From Nitrososphaerota archaeon (lineage in GTDB: Archaea > Thermoproteota > Nitrososphaeria > Nitrososphaerales > UBA183): a stretch of DNA of 8,431 nt. The translations under genes and the position numbers were made by a program. The notes beneath the pieces are model-generated. The model ran no database searches. It was not told the origin of the DNA and worked only from the letters and a program-made list of their open reading frames with translations. Below are positions 1 through 6,232 of the stretch, in pieces; the first letter of the stretch is position 1, and every line of letters starts with the position of its first letter. The DNA is taken from contig JAFLZE010000042.1 in NCBI GenBank assembly GCA_029785685.1, positions 1 to 8,431 of the forward strand. Direction: 5' to 3'.

Positions 1-75
1 GTACACCCTCTCGTTGAACCTACGCTTCATCTCCTTCCTGTAGAGCCCCTCGGTCCTCCAGAGAGGCACGCCCTG
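1..75 (-). pseudogene. IS5-like transposase fragment, inverted relative to the next copy
   Basis: Read on the minus strand this stretch encodes VPLWRTEGLYRKEMKRRF followed by NERVY, almost the same peptide as residues of the plus-strand transposase next door. By hand, bases 1-69 match the reverse complement of 378-446 at about 62 of 69 positions. Several differences are synonymous Arg codons (CGT/AGG against AGG/CGC), so this is a diverged relative rather than a fresh copy. The fragment runs off the left edge of the window. Its homology fades between positions 70 and 122, where it meets the plus-strand element. It is part of the region between the second Asp and the catalytic Glu of a DDE transposase and cannot be functional as seen here. 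Confidence 0.7.
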
Positions 76-122
76 AGGGTCAAGCGCGACGTCCTCTCGG
101 GGATGAGGAGGCAGCTGGAGAG

Positions 123-674
123 ATGAGGACCAGGACGAGGAGGTTCCTCAAGCTCACCATCGGCGCCGAGCTCAGGCGCCAGCTCGTCACCTCGGTCAAA
201 GTACGTCGGGGTCCTCGCAACGACACCATCGACTTCCCTCCTGTGGTTAGGAAGGCGCACTCGGTGAGGCCCATCGGCGTGGGCATAGGCGACAAGGGGT
301 ACGACTCGGAGAGGAACCATCGCCTCCTGAGAGAGGAGCTGCACGCCATGTCGGTGATCCCTTCGCGCATGGAGGGGGTGCCTCTCTGGAGGACCGAGGG
401 GCTCTACAGGAAGGAGATGAAGAGGCGCTTCTCAGAGAGGGTGTACCGCCAGAGGGCCAAGGACGAGACCATCTTCTCCGTGGTGAAGAGGACCATGGGG
501 GACGAGATGAGGTCCGTCAGGGCGAAGGGGGTGAACAACGAGATCAGGGTCAGGATGATAGCCTACAACGCCATGAGGGTCGCGTCGTCTCTTGTCAGAG
601 GGTTTCTACAGAGCCCCTCTTCCCCCCGACAGGCATCCCGGCATCGTCGAAGTTTGCCCCCTTCGACCTGCTGA
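123..674 (+). pseudogene. IS5-like DDE transposase, C-terminal half
   Basis: The frame carries the second half of a DDE transposase: VRRGPRNDT, then the second catalytic Asp in DKGYDSERNHRLLREE, the RT..YRKEMKRRF stretch, and the catalytic Glu in KDETIFSVVKR. It ends with an IAYNAMR helix typical of IS5/IS4-type enzymes. The first Asp (usual DSSG-type motif) and the whole N-terminal domain are missing. The ATG at 123 is simply the first one left after truncation, not a native start. The element probably ends near 615 (GGTTTCTACAGAGCC), so the last 20 or so codons to the stop at 672-674 belong to the neighbouring IS66 remnant. Upstream, 76-122 reads KRDVLSGMRRQLER then a stop in another frame, possibly a frameshifted remainder of the same protein. 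Not expected to be active. Confidence 0.75.
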
Positions 675-1421
675 CGATCTTCCTGACCTTCTCCTGGAAT
701 CCCTCGAGCCCCTCGGCCACCTTCTCGAGGGCGTGCTCTATGGTCGCAGGGGAGGGGCGCAGGCCGTACGTCGACTCGAGAGCGTAAGGTATCTACGTCA
801 GGGGGAGCCTCGCCACGGACCAGAGCGTAGACATCGCGGAGAGCGGATTCTTCCCGAACATGACGCCGCCGTCCCTCGTCTCCTCCACGGACGAGGGGAA
901 CCCCTTCCCACGGAGTCTGGGGCGAGATCGTCTGCCCCGCATCCCGGGCGTCTGTAGGTATTGACGGCGTGCTCCCTCACCGTGTAGGGGAGGGGCTCAG
1001 GAACGTCCACCACTGTCCTCCTCTCCGTCGATACGACCGAGAGATGGGTCGAGCCGCACCTCGGGCACCTCTCCATCGTGTGGTGGACGACCCGACCGGT
1101 CGACTTGAAGACCTGTGTGACGCCTTGATGACCTTCCTTCCTTCCCGGCTTCCTGGGCGCGGGACCGCCCTCCTCCTCGCTCCGCCTGTTCCTCCTCATC
1201 TCCCTGTACAGGAGAGAGTTCTTCGAGGGAGGCGAGTTGGAGTTCTCGTACACAGAGAGCCGCCGCTTCAGCTCGGCTACCTCTCGACCGAGCTCTTCGA
1301 TCTTGTCGCTGAGCTCTCGAAGATGGTTTGGCGACACGCCGCACATAGGACATGGGCGCTCTTCTTTTTGAGGTGCTGCCAAGTCGATGCTGCGAGCTGC
1401 TGGAGTTAAGGACCCAACCAA
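616..1421 (-). pseudogene. IS66-family transposase (TnpC-type), decayed and truncated
   Basis: From the TTG at 1421 (or the ATG before CGVSPNH) the minus strand encodes a typical IS66 N-terminus. It has a Cys-x2-Cys pair (CPMC), a leucine-rich coiled coil (LRELSDKIEELGREVAELK), the NSNSPPSKNS motif, a basic GRKEGHQG linker, and a zinc-binding stretch (CPRCG, later PGCGA). Near 905-935 the match moves to the -1 frame. That frame continues with GVMFGKNPLSAMSTLW, an in-frame TAG at 795-793, and YGLRPSPATIEHALEKV. It reaches NFDDAGMPVGGKRG, which corresponds to the DETG..V.GKR block holding the first catalytic Asp of IS66 enzymes. There it is cut by the IS5-like element at about 615. So it carries one frameshift, one nonsense codon and loss of most of the catalytic domain. 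Confidence 0.8.
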
Positions 1422-1469
1422 ACGTTCCTAGAGCAATTGCGAAGCGAGCTTAAGGAAGGCTAAACACAT

Positions 1470-1480
1470 ACTAATATATC
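1470..1480 (+). promoter_or_regulatory. Archaeal TATA-like box for the sulfatase-like gene
   Basis: The sequence ACTAATATATC lies with its centre about 25-26 bp before the GTG at 1500. That is the distance expected between an archaeal TATA box and a transcription start, so the GTG may sit at or near the first base of a leaderless transcript. No Shine-Dalgarno sequence is seen before 1500 or before the alternative ATG at 1518. Confidence 0.55.
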
Positions 1481-1499
1481 GGCACTCGGGAACACAGCC

Positions 1500-2873
1500 G
1501 TGAAAAAGAGCGGCATTATGAACATAATTCTAATCGTCTCGGACACGTTTCGTTATGACCACTTAAGATGCAATGGGAACAAGACGATGCGCACGCCCTA
1601 CCTAGACAAGCTTGCAAGTAATTCGGTCGTCTTCGATCGCGCGTACGCCAATTCCCACCCTACCGTCCCTGCGAGGGCCGACCTTGTTACCGGCAAGTAC
1701 ACCTTCACTTTCATGGGGTGGCAGCCTTTGCCCACCGAAGAAATTACACTTGCACAGCTTCTTGCGCAGAAAGGTTATCTGACCACCGCAGTCGCTGACA
1801 CTCCATTTCTGGTCAAGGAATCCTACAACTACGACAGGGGTTTCCAAGATTTCATCTACATCCGAGGACAAGACTACAAGCGGGCAGAGGGCTACGACGT
1901 CAGGCCTTACCGCGTGCACGAAACGGACTACGCAGCTCCAGCCACCATGCTCGCGGCTGAGAGATGGCTGCAAAGGCACTACAAAGAGAAATTCTTCCTG
2001 TACGTAGATACGTGGGACCCACACGAGCCTTGGGATCCTCCCCATTGGTACACCGAGTTATATCATCCAGATTATGATGGCAAGGTAATCCCACCCGTCT
2101 ACGGCAAGTATAAGGAACGAGGCGTGTCTGACGAGGATTTGGAAATCGCGCACGCGTGCTATTGTGGCGAGGCTACAATGGTCGATAGGTGGGTGGGGCG
2201 ACTGCTGGACACGGTCGAGGCCCTGAACCTGGCCGAGAAGACCGCAATAATCTTCACCTCCGACCACGGCTTCTACTTTGGTGAGCATGGTTATTTCGGT
2301 AAGTCGGTCATGGACCGGGCAACCGGCACGTACGGCCCCGCGATGATACGTGACACGAACTTCTATCGCTCACCATTGTACGAGGAAGTCATACATGTAC
2401 CTATGCTGGTTAGCGTCCCAGGATGCAAACCCCGCAGGACCAACGCGATTGTTTCCTTGAGCGACGTGGTGCCTACGATACTAGACCTGGCCGAGGTGGA
2501 AGCGCAGACTCACGTGCAAGGTCAGTCCATAGTACCGATTCTGCAGGGCGACGACGACGCAGGCAAGCCATTCGTAGTAACCAGTTGGCCTCTGCATAAC
2601 CCCGGCGAAGTCACCCGCGCCGTCGACGCATTCGGCAGGAACGTCAAAGAGTGGCTCCCCGTAACTGTCACTACAAACGAGTGGTCCCTTATCTACAGCG
2701 CCAGACACGAACCTGTTGAACTGTACCACCTCTCTACCGACCCGAAGCAACAAAACAACATCGCCTCCACAGAACCGGAAAGGGTGAAAGAACTTCACGC
2801 CATGCTACTGTCGTTGCTGAAGAATTGCAACACGTCTGCTCGCCTTCTGGAACCACGCAGCGAACTCGAGTGA
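1500..2873 (+). CDS. Sulfatase-superfamily hydrolase (alkaline phosphatase fold) with Thr at the nucleophile position
   Basis: The 457-residue protein has the sulfatase/arylsulfatase domain almost end to end. The first metal-binding Asp is in ILIVSDTFRYDHL (D15). The active-site motif is HPTVPARADLVTGKY, a DPHEPWDPP segment lies near 173-181, and the second metal site is TSDHGFYFGEHG (D255, H256) with K268. No signal peptide or membrane segment is seen, so it is probably cytoplasmic. In classical sulfatases the nucleophile is the Cys or Ser of C/S-x-P-x-R that matures to formylglycine. Here that position is Thr55, so formylglycine chemistry is not possible, and a phosphoesterase or other hydrolase activity is as likely as sulfate ester cleavage. 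Start: GTG 1500 fits a leaderless transcript from the TATA box; ATG 1518 (MNIILIVSD) fits family N-termini equally well. It stands alone, flanked by IS remnants. Substrate unknown. Confidence 0.85.
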   Translation: MKKSGIMNIILIVSDTFRYDHLRCNGNKTMRTPYLDKLASNSVVFDRAYANSHPTVPARADLVTGKYTFTFMGWQPLPTEEITLAQLLAQKGYLTTAVADTPFLVKESYNYDRGFQDFIYIRGQDYKRAEGYDVRPYRVHETDYAAPATMLAAERWLQRHYKEKFFLYVDTWDPHEPWDPPHWYTELYHPDYDGKVIPPVYGKYKERGVSDEDLEIAHACYCGEATMVDRWVGRLLDTVEALNLAEKTAIIFTSDHGFYFGEHGYFGKSVMDRATGTYGPAMIRDTNFYRSPLYEEVIHVPMLVSVPGCKPRRTNAIVSLSDVVPTILDLAEVEAQTHVQGQSIVPILQGDDDAGKPFVVTSWPLHNPGEVTRAVDAFGRNVKEWLPVTVTTNEWSLIYSARHEPVELYHLSTDPKQQNNIASTEPERVKELHAMLLSLLKNCNTSARLLEPRSELE

Positions 2874-2946
2874 AATTTCCTTTTGTGAAAGGCCAAGGAG
2901 CGTTCGGGATTTCTCCGCTCGGACTCTCAGGTACGATTGGGACAAC

Positions 2947-3060
2947 TCACAAAGCGTCGTCTTCGGCAGTAACTTCGTCGACGTTGTCGTACCACCTCCT
3001 CAGCTCGCTGTCGGCGAGCAGCCGACTGTACTTTGTTCTTTCTTCGACCGCCCCTTCCAT
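2947..3060 (-). CDS. Small unknown protein, possibly the N-terminal remnant of a tyrosine recombinase
   Basis: This is a 37-codon frame with ATG at 3060-3058 and TGA at 2949-2947. The peptide is charged and includes YSRLLADSELRRWYDNV, a pattern I associate with the start of archaeal integrases (a 'RRWYDN' block before the SAM-like core-binding domain). It stops 16 residues later without that domain. The ATG lies four bases after the stop of the interrupted 87-codon gene (3067-3065), so before the nested insertion the two were probably co-transcribed. No good Shine-Dalgarno site precedes it. It may be an intact small protein or a truncated integrase; the recombinase link is a motif impression and not proven. 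Confidence 0.4.
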   Translation of the reverse strand: MEGAVEERTKYSRLLADSELRRWYDNVDEVTAEDDAL

Positions 3061-3064
3061 GCCC

Positions 3065-3114
3065 TTATGGAAGGAGGCCGAATTTAATGAGGGGTTCCGG
3101 CACAAAAATGTAGC
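3065..3114 (-). pseudogene. 3' end of the interrupted 87-codon gene
   Basis: These 50 bases encode the last residues (YIFVPEPLIKFGLLP, TAA at 3067-3065) of a gene whose first part lies at 5478-5265. Joining base 5265 to base 3114, that is deleting the ISA1214-like element plus one copy of its 9-bp target duplication, gives an uninterrupted 264-base frame (87 codons plus stop). The exact restoration shows this tail belongs to that gene and has been separated from it by 2150 bp of inserted DNA. Confidence 0.7.
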
Positions 3115-3123
3115 GGGCCCGAT
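3115..3123. repeat. 9-bp target-site duplication, left copy
   Basis: GGGCCCGAT here is repeated at 5265-5273. It directly abuts the left terminal inverted repeat (GGGTGTGGGACA, 3124-3135) of the outer insertion element. Confidence 0.8.
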
Positions 3124-3139
3124 GGGTGTGGGACAGAAG

Positions 3140-4221
3140 TCAGAGGGTCGAGAAGTTGAACAGGTTGTGCCACAGCCCCGTGCAGAAGTTGGTGCAGTCA
3201 ATCCTGTCCTCCCTCCTCTGGGCTATCGACCACCCGAGCATCTTCTTGTCGGCTGCGAACCCTGACTCCGAGTTCTCCCGCCGGTAGTACTGCTCCAAGT
3301 ACTCCGTCGTGTTCTTCACGAAGTCTATCATGACCTCCTTCCGCCTCCAGGAACCATTCAGGGTGGCGTTGCTCCTGGGTATGACGTAGACCTTGGTCTC
3401 GCGTCCGAAGAGGTCCAGGTACGCCGGCGTGCTGCAGTACCTGCCCAGCCTGACCGAGTCGAGCGTCACGCCGCCGATCCTGGAGAGCATCTTCATGGCG
3501 CGGTCGAAGGCCTCCTTCTCCGATTTCAGGCTCGAGCCGTAGGCGAGGTGCATCCTGGTGGGGAGGTCCATCAACCTGAAGGAGTATGCGAAGGCACGCT
3601 TCTTCGTCTCCTCTTTGGGCGGCTGCTGTGGCAACGACGATTCGCCTCCCTCCTCATCCTGCCGCTCCCCCTGCTCTTCCTTGGCCATGTCCTTCAGCTC
3701 CCTGGTGACGCTCTCGTAATGCTTCGTGATGGTGAGGGAGTACCCGGTCCCATCCCCGGAGGCGTCGCTCCCCTCCTCCTTCTCGCCGACCCCTTTCTTC
3801 TTCAGGATGAGGACGTGCAGGTTGTGGAGGGCCATCGTCACCTCCTCGTCGAAGTACAAACGTTCTACGGTCTTGTAGGAGACGTCGATGCCCGAGAGCA
3901 TGGAGTAGGTGTCCAGCATGCCGGCGTACATCCTGTTGGACTCACCCACAAGCTGCTTGATCAGGAGGAGCTTGACCTTCTGCTCGAGGGTGAGCGGATC
4001 GGGCCTCCCGAACCTGGGCTGGGAGACCTGATCGTGGACACCGCCTCGTGGACGAGGGAGTCGAGGGCCTTCATCGCCTCCTTTATCCTCCTGGAGAACT
4101 GCTGCTCGTAGGTCCTCCAGTCTCTCTCCTCCTTGGGGTGGCTCTCGACGTACTCTTTTCGGATTTGCTCGTCTATCTCCCTGAGCTTCTTCTGGATGTC
4201 CTCGTCCCTGACGACCATCAA
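3140..4221 (-). pseudogene. DDE transposase of the outer element, in two frames
   Basis: The first frame starts at ATG ATG (4221) and gives a charged helical N-terminus (VRDEDIQKKLREIDEQIRKE) up to about 4040. The protein then continues in the -1 frame with QPRFGRPDPLTLEQKVKLLL and runs to TGA at 3142-3140. Counting from the GTG at 3949, the likely DDE residues are D66 (SGDGTGYSLTITKHY), D164 (GGVTLDSVRLGRYC) and E225 or E228 (YYRRENSESGF), before a terminal GLWHNLFNF block. The 85-115 region is low-complexity and very acidic or Gln/Glu-rich. No classical slippery heptamer is seen at the frame change, so a one-base deletion is likelier than programmed shifting, although two-frame organisation occurs in this group. 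The nested IS lies about 33 bp before the ATG and cuts it from its promoter. Confidence 0.65.
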
Positions 4222-4254
4222 CCGACGGGTCGAGAGAGGAAGAAGAAACGTGAC

Positions 4255-4257
4255 TTA
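4255..4257. repeat. TTA target-site duplication of the nested IS5-type element, left copy
   Basis: TTA immediately before the terminal repeat GAGCCTATC (4258-4266) is repeated at 5153-5155 immediately after the opposite end. A 3-bp TNA-type duplication is known for parts of the IS5 family. Confidence 0.65.
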
Positions 4258-4264
4258 GAGCCTA

Positions 4265-5072
4265 TCACAAAATTATCCTCCTGTAGACGGTTAGGGAGCA
4301 GGCCAGCCGGACTAGTGCGAGATAGTTCTCTGCCTTCTTCTCCCACCTGATGAGGAGCCTCCTGAACAGGTTGAGCCACGACGCGCTCCTCTCCACGACC
4401 CGCCTCTTCGGCTTGTAGCGCCTCACAGGGTTCTCCATCTCTCCCTCCTGTGCCGCATGTGCGGCACGTACCCTCTCTCAATCACGCCCGCCTCCATCTC
4501 TGGGTAGTCGTACCCCTTGTCCAGGCAGAGGTGCTGGGGATGGCAGCGACTGGGGGCAGGCCTCTCGACGACGACGCCGTCCAATGTCTCGAACGCCGCC
4601 TTCATGTCGTGCGTGTTGGCCCCAGTGATCACAGCGGAGAGAGGCGTCCCCCTCCTGTCGGTGAGGATGTGCCTCTTCGAGCCGAGCTTGCCCCTGTCGG
4701 TGGGGTTGGGACCAGTCTTTTTCCCCCGAGGGGAGCCTTGACGGAGCTGGAGTCGAGCGACTGCCACTTCCACTCGGTGCTACGCAGCTCGTCATACCTC
4801 CCGAGGAGCTTCGCCCAGAGCTCTTTGAAGACGCCCTCCTTCACCCACCGCTGGAATCTGCGATGGACCGTCGACACAGAACCATACTCCTTGGGCAGGG
4901 ACTTCCACTGGCACCCTGTCCCGAGGACGTGGAGTACGCCGTCCATGGCATTCCTGAACGGGACGGGAGGCCTCCCCCTGGTGCCTGGCTTCTTCTCCTC
5001 TCCGAGCAGAGGCGCCATCTCTGCCCAGAGGTCATCGGGAATCCGTCTGATCGTAGGCAGCTTCTTCTTCAT
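4265..5072 (-). pseudogene. IS5/IS427-type DDE transposase, -1 frameshift design plus an extra frame break
   Basis: ATG 5072 (MKKKLPTIRRIPDDLW) opens the N-terminal IS5 domain with GRPPVPFRNAMDGVLHVL, GCQWKSLPKEYG and STVHRRFQRW, then the first Asp D107 in QSLDSSSVKAP. The match moves to the -1 frame at a G-GGA-AAA site (4725-4719) and continues KTGPNPTDRGKLGSKRH, AVITGANTHD, and the second Asp in CLDKGYDYPEMEAG. A second -1 shift near 4440-4455 leads to ENPVRRYKPKRRVVER (catalytic Glu), SASWLNLFRRLLIRWEKK and ENYLALVRLA, with TGA at 4267-4265. The first shift looks programmed; the second has no slippery site and probably reflects a one-base deletion, so this copy may be dead or depend on a complete copy elsewhere. 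The longer upstream frame from 5183 is rejected because it starts outside the element. Confidence 0.85.
4719..4725 (-). promoter_or_regulatory. Candidate -1 ribosomal frameshift heptamer GGGAAAA
   Basis: In the upstream transposase frame the codons read GGG GGA AAA AGA, so the heptamer G-GGA-AAA is in phase with the X-XXY-YYZ rule. Slipping back one base joins KAPLGG to KKTGPNPTDRGK, reproducing the continuous IS5 consensus. I did not find a clear downstream pseudoknot by eye. Confidence 0.55.
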
Positions 5073-5152
5073 TGCAGAGCCGCTGAGAGACCACCCTATC
5101 GTCGCTGACGTCAGACTGCCTAGGCCATCAGGTGTATTCTTGGGATAGGCTC

Positions 5153-5155
5153 TTA
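5153..5155. repeat. TTA target-site duplication of the nested IS5-type element, right copy
   Basis: This pairs with TTA at 4255-4257. It lies in the leader of the outer element. Confidence 0.65.
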
Positions 5156-5264
5156 ACCGCCTTTGTGGGAAGGCCCGCACCATACTGAAAGGACATCATG
5201 ATATCGTAGCCCTTATTCGAAGAACGCGACTAAGAACGGGGAGGGAGACTTATGTCCCACACCC

Positions 5265-5273
5265 GGGCCCGAT
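5265..5273. repeat. 9-bp target-site duplication, right copy
   Basis: GGGCCCGAT directly after the right terminal inverted repeat matches 3115-3123. Confidence 0.8.
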
Positions 5274-5478
5274 GGGATTTGGCCCCGATCCCCTCCATGA
5301 CCACGTCGAGGAAGGCCAGCCTTCCGTTGGTCCATGTAACGACCTCGGTCGGCTTGAGGGGTTCCATGCTCGTCAGTATGTCGGCCGCAGTGTTCGCGTT
5401 GCTCCCGAAGTAGCCCCCCTCTATAGTCTGCGCCGCGCTGAGATTCCGCTCGGGCCGCCGGTATTCGACAGCAGTCAT
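5265..5478 (-). pseudogene. Unknown 87-codon gene, 5' part, interrupted by the nested insertion
   Basis: ATG 5478 opens MTAVEYRRPERNLSAAQ. The frame runs to the 9-bp duplication at 5273-5265 and would continue at 3114. The reconstructed 87-residue protein is not one I recognise. It has a Gly/Asn-rich stretch (GGYFGSNANT), a beta-like TEVVTWTNGRLAFLDVV and a basic KSHRARY segment before a hydrophobic tail, and no clear membrane segment. The ATG lies 9 bases after the TGA of the upstream gene and in the same frame (TGA GCC AGG GAG ATG). GGGAG directly touches the ATG, too close for normal Shine-Dalgarno use. It may therefore be coupled to the upstream gene, or be the second half of one 200-residue protein split by a nonsense codon. 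As it stands the frame runs on into the IS and stops at 5230. Confidence 0.55.
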
Positions 5479-5487
5479 CTCCCTGGC

Positions 5488-5817
5488 TCAGTACCCGATG
5501 TTCACGATGAACTGGAGCAGGCCGAAGCGCCCACCGCTGGCTCTCATGCGGACATCGATGTGCGATTCCAGGGAGAAAAGACCTAGCTTCTCTGCCAGCG
5601 CCTCCATCCTCTTCGTCACCAGCTCCTGCTGGATTGTCCTCAGCACTGTTTCGTTGGCTGCGCCGAATCTGTTAATGCTGCTCTTCGGTGCCTTGGTCGT
5701 CCCCGTGCCAGCATCCTTTGGTGGCGGGGCGTCGGTCCGTCTTTCAGCCAGGGTTTTGATTTCGTTCAGCAACTCGCCTCGCTCTCCCTGGAAGTCTCTT
5801 CCAAGACGCACAGCCAT
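5488..5817 (-). CDS. Unknown 109-residue protein
   Basis: ATG 5817 is preceded by a full AGGAGG (5830-5825) at 7-base spacing, which decides this start over the longer open frame reaching 5994. The N-terminal 30 residues are charged (GELLNEIKTLAERRTD). Next comes a Pro/Gly/Thr/Lys linker (APPPKDAGTGTTKAP), then a helix around ETVLRTIQQELVTKRMEALAEKLG, and a beta-like C-terminus (SHIDVRMRASGGRFGLLQF). No signal peptide, membrane segment or known catalytic motif is seen. A small helical protein with a linker could be a DNA- or partner-binding factor, but I do not recognise the family. It overlaps the 54-codon gene by 52 bases in another frame. A TTG at 5772 overlapping that gene's stop would be an alternative coupled start (94 residues). 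The next gene follows after 9 bases, in frame. Confidence 0.55.
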   Translation of the reverse strand: MAVRLGRDFQGERGELLNEIKTLAERRTDAPPPKDAGTGTTKAPKSSINRFGAANETVLRTIQQELVTKRMEALAEKLGLFSLESHIDVRMRASGGRFGLLQFIVNIGY

Positions 5818-5930
5818 GCGTCTGCCTCCTGAGGCGCCATTCTGAAACCCCTCAATGCTTCCAGCGCTCTTATGTTCCCCTTGGGGTCTCCCCCAAGCCC
5901 ACTCGTCAGAAACCTTTGAACCGCGTGCAT
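5766..5930 (-). CDS. Unknown 54-residue protein, first gene of the short-ORF cluster
   Basis: ATG 5930 follows GGAGGT (5944-5939) at 8-base spacing, one of the best Shine-Dalgarno sites in the window. The frame MHAVQRFLTSGLGGDPKGNI continues through ALEALRGFRMAPQEADAWL to TGA at 5768-5766. The composition looks like a real soluble helical protein: an amphipathic helix around RALEALRGFRM, then QEADAWLCVLEE, and no low-complexity artefact. I recognise no family. Its 3' part overlaps the next gene by 52 bases in another frame. Together with the 109-, 87- and 37-codon frames downstream it suggests a compact operon of the kind seen on small plasmids or viruses. Confidence 0.5.
   Translation of the reverse strand: MHAVQRFLTSGLGGDPKGNIRALEALRGFRMAPQEADAWLCVLEETSRESEASC
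5825..5830 (-). promoter_or_regulatory. Shine-Dalgarno AGGAGG for the 109-residue gene
   Basis: A complete AGGAGG lies 7 bases before ATG 5817, inside the coding part of the upstream 54-codon gene. Confidence 0.55.
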
Positions 5931-5938
5931 TGGTCTCT

Positions 5939-5944
5939 ACCTCC
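5939..5944 (-). promoter_or_regulatory. Shine-Dalgarno GGAGGT for the 54-residue gene
   Basis: GGAGGT lies 8 bases before ATG 5930 and supports translation of this short frame. Confidence 0.55.
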
Positions 5945-6232
5945 TGCCCTCGTCCTGGTGCGCTTCCGGGGTTCGGATGGCAGCGGCACGCCAACTTCTC
6001 CTCTCTCGACCTGGAGAAATGCGGAAGGGAACGGACTGGTTACAGATGTTACACTATGTTCCCAGACAGGAATACACGGGTGAAAAATTGCAGCCTGTAC
6101 AATCTTTCTTGCAGGCCCTCCGGAAAGCTACAGAGAAAATCCCGCGATGTTCTCTAGGATGGAGAACGAAGGCGGGACGATTTCTTCGGTTGCAGTTAGG
6201 TAGCCAAAGATGAGGTTCATCGGTGCGTCGCT
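5945..6232. other. Intergenic stretch, mostly empty, with one doubtful 30-codon frame
   Basis: Between the dehydratase stop and the short-ORF cluster I see no convincing gene, terminator or promoter. A minus-strand frame from ATG 6220 to TAG 6128 (MNLIFGYLTATEEIVPPSFS, then ILENIAGFSL) begins 12 bases after the dehydratase stop and has a natural composition. It is too short to call and has no Shine-Dalgarno site. Plus-strand frames here look like shadows. Confidence 0.35.

Larger units (their letters stand above)
4258..5152 (-). mobile_element. IS5-family element (IS427/IS1031-like), 895 bp
   Basis: The ends are inverted: GAGCCTATCACAA at 4258-4270 and its counterpart TTGGGATAGGCTC at 5140-5152. 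The first nine bases are perfect and 12 of 13 match. A TTA direct repeat flanks them. The single transposase region (5072-4265) fills the element, and its stop codon lies inside the terminal repeat, as is common in compact IS. Size, duplication and the -1 frameshift layout fit the IS427/IS1031 branch of IS5. Confidence 0.85.
3124..5264 (-). mobile_element. ISA1214-like insertion sequence, itself interrupted by an IS5-type element
   Basis: The element is bounded by perfect 12-bp terminal inverted repeats, GGGTGTGGGACA at 3124-3135 and TGTCCCACACCC at 5253-5264, and by a 9-bp direct repeat outside them. Without the nested element (4258-5152 and one TTA) it is about 1.24 kb, with one transposase region in two frames (4221-3140). 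A length near 1.2 kb, a duplication of about 8-12 bp and two reading frames agree with what I remember of the ISA1214 group; the family name is inference. Bases 5156-5252 are its leader, now separated from the transposase start by the nested element. Confidence 0.8.

Noticed and set aside
793..795. TAG inside the IS66 frame as a pyrrolysine codon
   Set aside because: The same gene also has a frameshift and is truncated, and no other pyrrolysine marker is present, so ordinary decay explains it.
2879..2892. CCTTT/AAAGG hairpin after the sulfatase-like gene as a terminator
   Set aside because: The stem is only 5 bp with no following T-run, and archaeal termination does not rely on such hairpins.
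3548..4350. Long plus-strand frames opposite the outer transposase
   Set aside because: They mirror the GC-rich third positions of the real minus-strand gene and carry no motif.
4218..4481. 87-codon minus-strand frame at the end of the IS5-type element
   Set aside because: It crosses the element boundary, and the neighbouring frame gives the conserved transposase C-terminus.
5072..5183. Upstream extension of the IS5-type transposase to position 5183
   Set aside because: It starts outside the terminal repeat at 5152; ATG 5072 gives the normal family N-terminus.
5855..6213. Plus-strand frames of 78-100 codons
   Set aside because: Their composition looks random; they lie opposite or beside the minus-strand short genes, with no ribosome site or recognisable motif.
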